From JAICUF01 sp038250675 (GTDB lineage: Bacteria > Gemmatimonadota > Gemmatimonadetes > Gemmatimonadales > GWC2-71-9), in the NCBI GenBank assembly GCA_038250675.1, contig JBBSCB010000004.1, positions 62,001 to 126,000 of the forward strand: DNA of 64,000 bases, in the 5' to 3' direction. The stretch's first letter is position 1. The number at the start of each line of letters is the position of its first letter. This document shows positions 23,394 through 31,080 of this stretch, in pieces. Both the position numbers and the translations under genes were made by a program. Under the pieces are notes generated by a model. That model searched no databases and was not told the DNA's origin. It worked only from the letters and a program-made list of their open reading frames with translations.

Positions 23394-25877
23394 GTGGCCG
23401 CCGATGTGAGGGTCGAGACGTACACCAACACCGCCAAGCCATTCGACGTGGTCGCGCGGCCGTTTCACCGGGTGAACGCGCCCGATTACGACGTGGGCAA
23501 GGATCCGCCGACCGGTGCGGCAGCGCCGCCGGCGCCGCGCGGCCTGGCGACTGGGCGCGGCAAAGACTGCGGGTGCCGCGGTCCCGAGGATCTGCTGCCC
23601 AGCGTGGTCACCGCGCTGCTGGCCGATATCATTGTGGATGCCCTGAACAAGGTGATCAACGCGCTGGTGCCGGTGAAGGAGGCGATCGAGCGGGCGATCA
23701 CCCAGATCAACGAACTCGCGCAGCGATTCCTCAACACGCCGGATCTGGATTTCCCCAAGATTTTCCTGGCCCGCCTCAAGAAGTTGCTGGTCAGCGCGGC
23801 GGAGGGGCTGCTGTTCGGCCGGGTGATGCGGGCCGTGCCGCAATGGGTGCCCGTGGGCCGCAAGGCCTTCAACGAGAAATCGTTCAATTACGATGACCGG
23901 CCGGCGGGGCAGGGGGGGGCCACGCGTGAGGAGGAGCGCGAGATCGAAGGACTGGTTGTGCGCAGCTTTCAGATGTCGAACGATCTGCCGCATCTCCAAT
24001 GGACCCGCTTTGCGCGCTGGGCCTTCCATGTGCGGCCGCTGCCCGGGTTCGAGTATCTCGTCGGGCGTGGCAATATCAGCTCGGCGGAAGAGGACGCGGT
24101 GATGGCGGACAGAGATTTTCCGCTCGGGCCGGTGGTGCCCATCTACGGGCAGGCCGAGCAGCCGGGACTCCGGCGGGAAGACCTCAAGCGGCCCTGTCTG
24201 GAGTGTCTGCTCGACACCGGCGCCGTCTCCCAGCCGCCGGGCGACAGCGGGTCACCCAACCGGACGGTGCCCGGCGTCATGTTCAACAGCGGCTGGCCAT
24301 TCTGGCCAGTCGGTGGTGACCACGTCTGGGCGGCGGGGCGATGGGCGTACGAGTGCACCCGGGTCAGCGGCACCGACCAGCTCAACCCCACGCAGCTCAA
24401 TCCGCTCAAGGCGATGGCGACCGCCCGCTTCGAGGGGTTCAAGTTTGTCTCGAACCCGGCCAGCGTTCCGGCAGTCAGGTTCCTGTTCTATGCCACGAGC
24501 GAGGGCGGCTACGTCAATTTCCGGCCGCGCACCGACGCCGAACAGCCCCGGGCGGCCGATGGCTCGCTCCGCAAGGGCGCGGTGCGGCCCGGCCTCTTCA
24601 CGCTGCGGGACCGCGATTACACGTTCATCGTCGACTTGCCGTCGGCGCCGGCGGGTCGCGATCGATCGCCCATCGGCCACACGACCGATTTCATGCTCAA
24701 CACCATCGCCCTTCGCGCCTCGCTGCTGCAGGAGGTGCAGCAGGCGTCGGAATTCGTGCGCAAGCAGCTCGATGCCGATGCGGCGCCACCAGACGGCGTC
24801 ACCTTCGTCGAGCTCCAGCCGATCGTCCAGGTCATCCGCCCGGCGGACCGCAGCCAGCCGCCGACACAGGTGCGGGTCACGGTCCCGCTCACCAAGCTGC
24901 CGGCTGGCTCCAATCCCCGAGTCGCCTGCGGGTTTGTGCTTAACCTCGGCTGGCATGACCCCGGGGCCGTCCAGATCGCCGAACTTGTGAAGGTGACGGT
25001 CGCGCTGAACCGGGTGGTGTTCAGCCAGGGCGGCACGATCCGCTTTAAGACCGGGATCAACGGCCGGTGGTCCTCCATCGGGACCGATCAGCGCCAGCTC
25101 ACGGGCCACAGCAGTATCCGGCCCAACAAGGACCGGGCGGGGGAGGTGTTCTTTCTGCCGCGGGATGGGTTTGTCACGCTATCGATCGGGGGAACCCGGC
25201 GGCACGGCTTTGGGGAATTCCGGGAGCAGAAGGCCGCGGACCGGGTGCTCAAGGTTGGCGGCCTGCTGGACTTCAAGAAGGACTTCATCCGCGACGTGAT
25301 CAAGCGCTTCGGCCAGATCCCGCTGCTGGGCGGCCTGGTTCCCAACAGCGTCAAGGCGACGATCAAGGCTATCGACGACCTCATCGACAACGTTCCCGAC
25401 GAGCTCCTCGGGCCCAAGGTGGCGGTGGACTGGGATCTTGACGTGGACACCGACAAGGATCAGAGCAAGAAGGACAACCCCGACGGCACCAAGAAGAACG
25501 CCCGGGCGACGGCGGTGGCCCGCGAACTGACGATCAACCCGACCCCTATCATCAACAAGGTGGACGCGCCGATCGGGCTGATCGAGACGTTCGACGAGCC
25601 GACCAGCATGGTGCGGCACGTCGCGCTGGCGCCGCTCCCCGACGGCAGCGCGCAGGAGACGAATCTGTTCAAGATGACATTCATGGTGGGAGAACTGCAG
25701 CGGACCGGCACCCGCAGCATCACGCGTACCTTTGCGTTCCAGGGCATCCGCACCGAGCAGGTTGGCGGCGGCAACCTGCTCGCCGAATGGCTGGCGGCGG
25801 TCCGCAACGTGGGCGCCGGACTGACCGGACGGGACGACTACACGCTGGTCGGCACCGTCACGGTCGAGCTCCCGTGA
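23394..25877 (+). CDS. Large cargo-like protein of unknown function
   Basis: The 827-residue protein starts with GTG 5 nt after the OmpA-like gene. I do not recognise a family. It has no signal peptide. An early Cys cluster 'KDCGCRGPEDLL' precedes an amphipathic helical region ('ADIIVDALNKVINALVPVKE', 'AIERAITQINELAQRF') that could insert in membranes. The middle is beta-rich with aromatic residues ('MFNSGWPFWPVGGDHVWAAG'). Another helical stretch ('IKRFGQIPLLGGLVPNSVKA') leads into an acidic 'DWDLDVDTDKDQSKKDNPDG' and a final beta domain. As the last and largest gene before the tss operon, in a cassette with LysM and OmpA-like proteins, it is a candidate effector. That is inference from position and size. 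Confidence 0.6.
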   Translation: MAADVRVETYTNTAKPFDVVARPFHRVNAPDYDVGKDPPTGAAAPPAPRGLATGRGKDCGCRGPEDLLPSVVTALLADIIVDALNKVINALVPVKEAIERAITQINELAQRFLNTPDLDFPKIFLARLKKLLVSAAEGLLFGRVMRAVPQWVPVGRKAFNEKSFNYDDRPAGQGGATREEEREIEGLVVRSFQMSNDLPHLQWTRFARWAFHVRPLPGFEYLVGRGNISSAEEDAVMADRDFPLGPVVPIYGQAEQPGLRREDLKRPCLECLLDTGAVSQPPGDSGSPNRTVPGVMFNSGWPFWPVGGDHVWAAGRWAYECTRVSGTDQLNPTQLNPLKAMATARFEGFKFVSNPASVPAVRFLFYATSEGGYVNFRPRTDAEQPRAADGSLRKGAVRPGLFTLRDRDYTFIVDLPSAPAGRDRSPIGHTTDFMLNTIALRASLLQEVQQASEFVRKQLDADAAPPDGVTFVELQPIVQVIRPADRSQPPTQVRVTVPLTKLPAGSNPRVACGFVLNLGWHDPGAVQIAELVKVTVALNRVVFSQGGTIRFKTGINGRWSSIGTDQRQLTGHSSIRPNKDRAGEVFFLPRDGFVTLSIGGTRRHGFGEFREQKAADRVLKVGGLLDFKKDFIRDVIKRFGQIPLLGGLVPNSVKATIKAIDDLIDNVPDELLGPKVAVDWDLDVDTDKDQSKKDNPDGTKKNARATAVARELTINPTPIINKVDAPIGLIETFDEPTSMVRHVALAPLPDGSAQETNLFKMTFMVGELQRTGTRSITRTFAFQGIRTEQVGGGNLLAEWLAAVRNVGAGLTGRDDYTLVGTVTVELP

Positions 25878-25898
25878 CGACCGGTCGGGCCCAACCTG

Positions 25899-25927
25899 TT
25901 GACCGCTTTGCGCTTCGGGCGTAGACT
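25899..25927 (+). promoter_or_regulatory. Sigma70-like promoter of the tss operon
   Basis: A -35 box TTGACC (25899-25904) and a -10 box TAGACT (25922-25927) are separated by exactly 17 bp. It lies directly after the 827-residue cargo gene and about 150 bp upstream of tssB, so transcription would begin near 25934. The tss operon can thus be transcribed independently of the cargo block. Confidence 0.65.
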
Positions 25928-26076
25928 CAAGCGTTCCCAGGCCATTTCCGTTCGTCGCCCCTGCGTCTTTCCCGGACCAGCGGATACCTGATGCACCGCT
26001 TTCCCGTCCCGATGCTGCCATTCATCGCCGGCCGCTCCCGGCGTTCCGGTCTCGTCACCCGCGAGGAGAGTCCGAC

Positions 26077-26547
26077 ATGCCAGTCGTAAAGGTCACCCGC
26101 GCCGGGGTGCGCTCGGCGCCGCGTGAGGTTCCGACCGAAACTACCGCCACCGTCATGCCCATGACGCTCGACCGGGTCGGTGAGGAGTGCCCCGAGGACG
26201 AGGGACCCACCAAGGTCTCGAGCGTGGCCGAGGCGTTCGAGAAGTTCGCGCCCAAGCTCGACTTCAAGGCCAACGTGGGGGACGAGGGCACCGAGTTCGT
26301 GGCCGAACTGGATTTCCGGAGTCTCAAGGACTTCGACCCCAAGCAGATCCGGTCCCGCGAGCCGGGCAAGCGCAACGACGTGGCCGATCTCCAGAGCCAG
26401 ATCGACCTGCTCCACCGGATGCGGGAGCGGTTCACGCTGCTCGCGGTGAAGAAGGCGTGGGACAACGAGGGCCAGCGCAAGGAGATCATCGCCGCGCTCG
26501 GCGATCTCCAGGCGCAGCTCAAGCGGATTGCCGGAGGTGGCGCGTGA
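26077..26547 (+). CDS. tssB: T6SS contractile sheath small subunit TssB
   Basis: The 156-residue protein matches TssB/VipA, which forms the sheath with TssC. Landmarks are the conserved 'LDFKANVGDEGTEFVAELDF', 'RSLKDFDPKQI' and the helical 'DVADLQSQIDLLHRMRERFT'. The N-terminal 'MTLDRVGEECPEDEGPTKVS' is an unusual extension relative to the proteobacterial form. A GAGGAG ribosome-binding site (26063-26068) sits 8 nt before the ATG. It overlaps tssC by 4 bp (GTGA). It is the first gene of the injection operon, behind a strong promoter. Confidence 0.92.
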   Translation: MPVVKVTRAGVRSAPREVPTETTATVMPMTLDRVGEECPEDEGPTKVSSVAEAFEKFAPKLDFKANVGDEGTEFVAELDFRSLKDFDPKQIRSREPGKRNDVADLQSQIDLLHRMRERFTLLAVKKAWDNEGQRKEIIAALGDLQAQLKRIAGGGA

Positions 26548-27890
26548 GCGATAACGTGATGGTCAAGAGCGCCCAGGACATCATCGGCACCCGGTCGGCC
26601 GCCAAGGCGATCGAGGAGATCTTCAACGTCATCCACCCGGCGCCTCCCAAGACGGCGCTCACGGACATCTTCACCGCCGAGACCGCGTCGCAGTTCCTCG
26701 ACCGGGTGGCCAACTTCTCGGCGCTGCTCTCCGACAGCGACAACTACGCCCAGGCGCTCAAGAAGCTGGACGAGGCGATCGCCAAGGCGGAAAAGACGCG
26801 CGACGAGGTGCTGGCGCAGCTCTATGCGAAGATCCGGCCGCTGGAGCGGAGCTACCGGCAGTTGCACCTCTTCTTCGAGAACGCCGACGTGCGCGACGGC
26901 GCCCAGCGCCCGCCGGTCGAGTTCTTCATCTTCAACGCCGACACCAAGGCGATCACGAAGGATGCCGACAGCTCCACGATCGTGGCGCTGGACGAGTTCG
27001 TGCAGAGCCGCAACGACAGCTTCAACTTCCGCCAGTTCATCTGCAACCTGGTGGTCCCGGGCTACGTCCCCGACAACGTGCGCAAGCGCCTCGAAGACAT
27101 CGCCAACCAGTGGGGCATGCTGCTGATCGGCGACCTCAAGGACGAGAAGAGCTTCCGCTCGCTGAGCGACCAGTTCCGGACCGACGGCGGCGCGTACGAG
27201 TTCCTCAAGCGTCCCGAGGACAAGGCCGCGGCCGACGTCGTCGTCGCGGGATTCGTCAAGCTCCGCGACAAGCACTGGTTCGAGCGGCCGGACGGCAACG
27301 AGGACGACGCCGACCTGTTCGCGCCGGCCTCGATGCTGTTTGCCGGATCGCTGGCGCGCACCGACCGCACCACGGGGGGCGGGATCGCGCAGGGGCCGGT
27401 CGGCATGATCTTCGGCAAGATCCGCGGGGTGGAGAAGTCGCGCATCGAGCCGCGCATCTCCCAGATGGAGCACCTGTCCATGGAGCGGCAGATCGTGACG
27501 ATCATCCGCAACGAGGACAACGATCTCTGCTTCGTGGGCAGCCGCTCGCAGGCAGAGGATCCCAAGGGCGTGCTCAAGTTCTTCACCTCCTACCGGGTGC
27601 TGCGCTACCTCGAACGCCGGATCGCGGTGTATCTCCGTCGCGTGGCCGAGCAGCGCCTGACGCGCGACCTGGTCAAGGAGCAGGTCCGCAACCCGATCGA
27701 GGAGTTCCTGGAGGACGAGAAGAAAAAGGGCACCATTTACAATTTCAGTCTCGACATCGACATGGACGAGGACAAATTCGCCATGGGTGTGCTGGACATC
27801 GGTCTCGAGGTCCTGCCGGTGGGCCCGGCCGAGACGTTCAATCTCAAGATTGACACGCCCAAGTTCAGCGGAGCCAAGGAAGAGAAGTGA
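26544..27890 (+). CDS. tssC: T6SS contractile sheath large subunit TssC
   Basis: The GTG at 26544 overlaps the tssB stop and is chosen over a longer in-frame extension. The 448-residue product is a TssC/VipB sheath protein. A helical N terminus binds TssB. Family landmarks are 'FNFRQFICNLVVPGYVPDNV', 'WGMLLIGDLKD', 'DADLFAPASMLFAGSLART' and the C-terminal handshake region 'FLEDEKKKGTIYNFSLDIDM'. Length is slightly shorter than proteobacterial TssC (~490). Together with TssB it would form the contractile sheath around the Hcp tube in the cytoplasm, later disassembled by ClpV. Confidence 0.92.
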   Translation: MSDNVMVKSAQDIIGTRSAAKAIEEIFNVIHPAPPKTALTDIFTAETASQFLDRVANFSALLSDSDNYAQALKKLDEAIAKAEKTRDEVLAQLYAKIRPLERSYRQLHLFFENADVRDGAQRPPVEFFIFNADTKAITKDADSSTIVALDEFVQSRNDSFNFRQFICNLVVPGYVPDNVRKRLEDIANQWGMLLIGDLKDEKSFRSLSDQFRTDGGAYEFLKRPEDKAAADVVVAGFVKLRDKHWFERPDGNEDDADLFAPASMLFAGSLARTDRTTGGGIAQGPVGMIFGKIRGVEKSRIEPRISQMEHLSMERQIVTIIRNEDNDLCFVGSRSQAEDPKGVLKFFTSYRVLRYLERRIAVYLRRVAEQRLTRDLVKEQVRNPIEEFLEDEKKKGTIYNFSLDIDMDEDKFAMGVLDIGLEVLPVGPAETFNLKIDTPKFSGAKEEK

Positions 27891-28231
27891 GCGCGGACGC
27901 GCCGGACGAGGCGGTGCCGGACGACGGCACACCGGACCTGCGGTTCACCGAACACCAACGCAACCAGGTGAAGGTGAACCGCGACCTCTCCGGGGGCGGC
28001 CATCTCGCGCGCGGCGACCGCACCAACATGTCGCGGCTCAACTTCAGCGCCCGGGCCCGGCCCAGGGACGAGGGCGAGCGGGACCGCGCCTTCACCGAGC
28101 GGCCGCTGGAGCGTCCGGCCGATCGGGCGGCGCCCGAGCCGGTGCCGCCCACGCCGCCGGCGGACGATCCGGCGCCGGGCGCCGACGAAGCGAGTCTCCT
28201 GCAGCGGGTAGGAAAGCTTTTCGGCCTGTAG
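27887..28231 (+). CDS. Small unknown protein between tssC and hcp
   Basis: The 114-residue protein starts with GTG overlapping the tssC stop by 4 bp. I recognise no family. It is hydrophilic and low in complexity: an N-terminal acidic patch, a central 'RFTEHQRNQVKVNRDLSGGG' to 'NMSRLNFSARARPRD', a Pro/Ala/Asp-rich stretch, and a hydrophobic end 'LLQRVGKLFGL'. This looks like a disordered connector with a short C-terminal docking helix. Strict coupling to tssC and position before hcp suggest a structural accessory such as a sheath, tube or baseplate adaptor, but no direct evidence exists. Confidence 0.65.
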   Translation: MSADAPDEAVPDDGTPDLRFTEHQRNQVKVNRDLSGGGHLARGDRTNMSRLNFSARARPRDEGERDRAFTERPLERPADRAAPEPVPPTPPADDPAPGADEASLLQRVGKLFGL

Positions 28232-28274
28232 CGTCAGCGGACGCGGCACACATCTCATCGTACGGGGGGACTCC

Positions 28275-28754
28275 ATGGCAGGCGCCACCTACAAGCGCGT
28301 GATGCTCGAGATCGGCAGCGTAAAATTCTTCCCGGTCGAGGCGAAATACTCCCTCAACCGCCAGGCCAACAACGTCGGACGACGGGTGGGCGAGTCGCTG
28401 GTGGGGCGGGCCTACGCCTGGGTGGACGCGGCCGCGATCGACAACATTTCGCAGTCGAACCAGGTCGAGCTGTGGAAGATGGCCACCGAGAGCAAGGACC
28501 CACTCCACAAGGTGTCCATCACCTACTACCTGGATGACAGCGACAAGGTGCTGAGCAACATCGAGTTCATGGGCTGGATTTCGGTGTTTCAGTACACCAA
28601 TCCCAAGGTCTCCAACGTGCCCGGGGCCGGTGGCTCGATGGGCACCGCGGACGCCTCCGCCACTGGGTCGATGAGCTTTGCGAACCTGCTCTATCTCGAG
28701 CTCGCCGTGGTCCTGGACGAGGCCAACGTCTCGAAGCACAAGTTCACGAAGTAG
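28275..28754 (+). CDS. hcp: T6SS tube protein Hcp (TssD)
   Basis: The 159-residue protein has the length and strand pattern of Hcp. It begins 'YKRVMLEIGSVKFFPVEAKY', with a central amphipathic helix 'AIDNISQSNQVELWKMATES' and later strands 'PLHKVSITYYLDDSDKVLSN' and 'GWISVFQYTNPK'. A Gly/Ser-rich loop ('GAGGSMGTADASATGSM') lies before the last strand. Hexamers would stack into the inner tube and can carry small cargo. Sequence similarity to proteobacterial Hcp is low, so the identification rests on size, pattern and position between sheath and baseplate genes. Confidence 0.82.
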   Translation: MAGATYKRVMLEIGSVKFFPVEAKYSLNRQANNVGRRVGESLVGRAYAWVDAAAIDNISQSNQVELWKMATESKDPLHKVSITYYLDDSDKVLSNIEFMGWISVFQYTNPKVSNVPGAGGSMGTADASATGSMSFANLLYLELAVVLDEANVSKHKFTK

Positions 28755-28760
28755 CCCTCC

Positions 28761-29126
28761 GTGTCCGAGGTCCGCACGCTCGCGCTGCCGCTCCGCGTCA
28801 CGCCCGACGGGCGGCTCGCGCGGGACGATGGAGCCACCGCGCTGCTACGCCTGATCCAGGCGATGGTGGCGACCACGGCCGGGAGCTGGCCCCACGCGCC
28901 GTGGTTCGGACTGCATGAGCGGTTCCTGGCCATCAACGCGGACGTCGAGGACCAGGCCGGCTTGGCCGACGCGCTCAACGAGGCGCTCACCCGGCTCGGC
29001 GTCACCTGGGGACGCATCCAGCAGGTGCGCAGCGTGCGCGGCGCCGAGTACGGCGAGCGCGGCTTCTCGGTGACGCTGCAGCTGGCCGACGACGACCACC
29101 CGGTCTTCGCCGCGATCACCACATGA
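28761..29126 (+). CDS. tssE: Baseplate wedge protein TssE (gp25-like)
   Basis: The 121-residue protein begins with GTG 6 nt after hcp. It fits the GPW/gp25 family of baseplate wedge proteins. The fold shows as 'LRVTPDGRLARDDGATALLR' then 'LIQAMVATTAGSWPHAPWFG', and a final strand pair 'GFSVTLQLADDDHPVFAAIT'. It would seed sheath assembly at the baseplate with TssF and TssG. The usual EPR-type core motif is not obvious, so this is a diverged member. Position between hcp and vgrG supports the call. Confidence 0.75.
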   Translation: MSEVRTLALPLRVTPDGRLARDDGATALLRLIQAMVATTAGSWPHAPWFGLHERFLAINADVEDQAGLADALNEALTRLGVTWGRIQQVRSVRGAEYGERGFSVTLQLADDDHPVFAAITT

Positions 29127-29157
29127 CCCTGCCGGCCGCGCAGAGGAGAGCCAACCC

Positions 29158-31077
29158 GTGGGCGTTCTGATCACGGCCAGCCTCGGCGGCGCACAACTCG
29201 TCCTGCAGAACCGCGAAATCGAGCACCTCGAGATCACGTCCCGGCTGGGCGAACCGCACCGGTGCGTCATCCGCTTCGACCTCGACACCAACTCCTCGCT
29301 GGCGCTCTACGACTTTCACGGCCCGCTCTCGGTCGAAATCGCCGACGACAGCATTCTCGGTGGGGCCAAGGCGGTGCTGTTCGACGGGGTGATGACCGGG
29401 GGAACGCAGGATCACCAGTTACGCGGCGGATCCCGCTTCGAGATTTTGGGCGCCAGCCCGCTTCTCTTCGGGATGGAGCAGCGCGAGTCCGCGACCTTTC
29501 GGCCCGCCACGTGGGACGAGGCCGCCGCTGCCCTGCAGCTGCAGGTCATCGACGAGCCGCGCTTCTCAGTTCAACCCAACGGGTACCGCATGTTCGGCGA
29601 GACTCGGCTGGATTTCGTCCGCCGGATGGCGGATGACGCGGGATTCTTCGTGCTGGAGCGGGACGGCCAGGTGCAGCTGCGGTCACAGTTTGATGATGCC
29701 GGCCGGCGCGAGCTCACCTGGGGGCGCGAACTGCTGGCACTCCGGGCGCGGAGCCGGCTGGTCAATCACCGCTTTCGCGGCGGCGTGTACGAGGAACAGG
29801 CGAAAGCCGATTACCGTTTTCGGGATCAGCACAAGGAACCCGCTGTCACTGGCGCGCTCAGGCTGTGCGATGCAGTAAAGCAGGTGGCGGCGACGTTCGC
29901 CAACCCGCAGGACCCAAACCTCGTGATGTCGGATTCCCGCGCGGCGGCCCGCGCGGTGTTCCGCGACGTGCTCCAGCGGGAAAGCGAGCGCGCGCTCGGG
30001 ACCGCGGTCTCGCTGGAGGGCGAGGCACGAGACTTCCTGATGAAGCTCGGCGAGACGGTGCAACTGGTCGAGGCGCCCGGGTTTCCGCTCCCAGGCTCGA
30101 CCGGCGTGTACGGATTGGTCGAGATCACGCATAAGTGGGATGCCGCAGAGTACCGCAACCAGTTCATCGCCAGCCCCTGGAAGAACTTTACGAACTTCAC
30201 CCGGCCGCCATTGCGGCCGGCGGCCGGGCCGTTCTTGGCCGAGGTCCTGGAGACCCCCGAGGAGTTTCTGCAGCGCGGGTTCGTCTTCGTGCGCATGGCT
30301 CACATGCAGCGTGACGACGGCGATGTCTTCATCGGTGCGCGGCTGGTGACGCCATTTGCCGGGAACCAGCGGGGCATGGTCTTTCTCCCCGAGGTGGGGG
30401 ATGAGGTGTTGGTGGATTTTGCGCAAGGCGATCCGGAGCATCCCTACGTCGTTGGTAGCCTGTGGAACGGCAAGGACGGCTGTCCCGGCCAGGAGCCCAA
30501 GCAGATCATCACCAAGAGCGGCAACACGCTCCTCTTTCACGATGACGGCTTCATCGAGCTGTTCACGCCGGAAGGGAAGTGCATGCTGCAGATGTCCAAC
30601 AAGGACGGCAAGCCGCGCGTCATGCTGCATTCCGAGGGCGACCTGCTGCTGGAAGCCAAGGGCCAGATCCAGCTTCGGGCCGCGTCGCTCCACGAGGACA
30701 TCGGCGGCGGCGTCAAGCGGGAGATCGCCGGCGACGAGACGGTCAAGGTCAAGGGGCAGATGACGCTCGAGTCGAGCGGCCTGATGCAGCACACGTCAGA
30801 CCAGCGCACCATCGTCACCGGCGGCGGTGCCACCGTCAACCTCATGACGAGCGAGGCGCGGATGACCGGCGCGCAGGCCATCGTGCAGGGGCAGGCCCTG
30901 GCCATCGTGTCCGCCGCCATGGTCCAGCTCAATCCGCCGGTGGTGCCGCCGTCGCCGCCCGCCGTCTCGCCGCCGCCGCGCCTGCCGCAGCCGCTCGGCA
31001 GCAGCTGGGGCAAGCGCACGAAGCCGGATCCGACGCCGCCGTTTGCCAGCGACCAGGATCCGGACCCGGCGACCTGA
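29158..31077 (+). CDS. vgrG: Spike protein VgrG (TssI)
   Basis: The 639-residue protein starts with GTG after a GAGGAGAG-like site. The N-terminal gp27-like half is followed by a gp5-like OB fold ('GARLVTPFAGNQRGMVFLPE', 'VGDEVLVDFAQGDPEHPYVV', 'GSLWNG'). A beta-helical needle comes next with repeats such as 'KQIITKSGNTLLFHDDGFIE' and 'GGVKREIAGDETVKVKG', and a Pro-rich C-terminal tail ends it. No extra toxin domain is fused. Trimers cap the Hcp tube and accept PAAR proteins such as the one at 16208. It is the only VgrG in the window, so all candidate cargo here would load on this spike or on copies elsewhere. Confidence 0.93.
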   Translation: MGVLITASLGGAQLVLQNREIEHLEITSRLGEPHRCVIRFDLDTNSSLALYDFHGPLSVEIADDSILGGAKAVLFDGVMTGGTQDHQLRGGSRFEILGASPLLFGMEQRESATFRPATWDEAAAALQLQVIDEPRFSVQPNGYRMFGETRLDFVRRMADDAGFFVLERDGQVQLRSQFDDAGRRELTWGRELLALRARSRLVNHRFRGGVYEEQAKADYRFRDQHKEPAVTGALRLCDAVKQVAATFANPQDPNLVMSDSRAAARAVFRDVLQRESERALGTAVSLEGEARDFLMKLGETVQLVEAPGFPLPGSTGVYGLVEITHKWDAAEYRNQFIASPWKNFTNFTRPPLRPAAGPFLAEVLETPEEFLQRGFVFVRMAHMQRDDGDVFIGARLVTPFAGNQRGMVFLPEVGDEVLVDFAQGDPEHPYVVGSLWNGKDGCPGQEPKQIITKSGNTLLFHDDGFIELFTPEGKCMLQMSNKDGKPRVMLHSEGDLLLEAKGQIQLRAASLHEDIGGGVKREIAGDETVKVKGQMTLESSGLMQHTSDQRTIVTGGGATVNLMTSEARMTGAQAIVQGQALAIVSAAMVQLNPPVVPPSPPAVSPPPRLPQPLGSSWGKRTKPDPTPPFASDQDPDPAT

Positions 31078-31080
31078 TCG

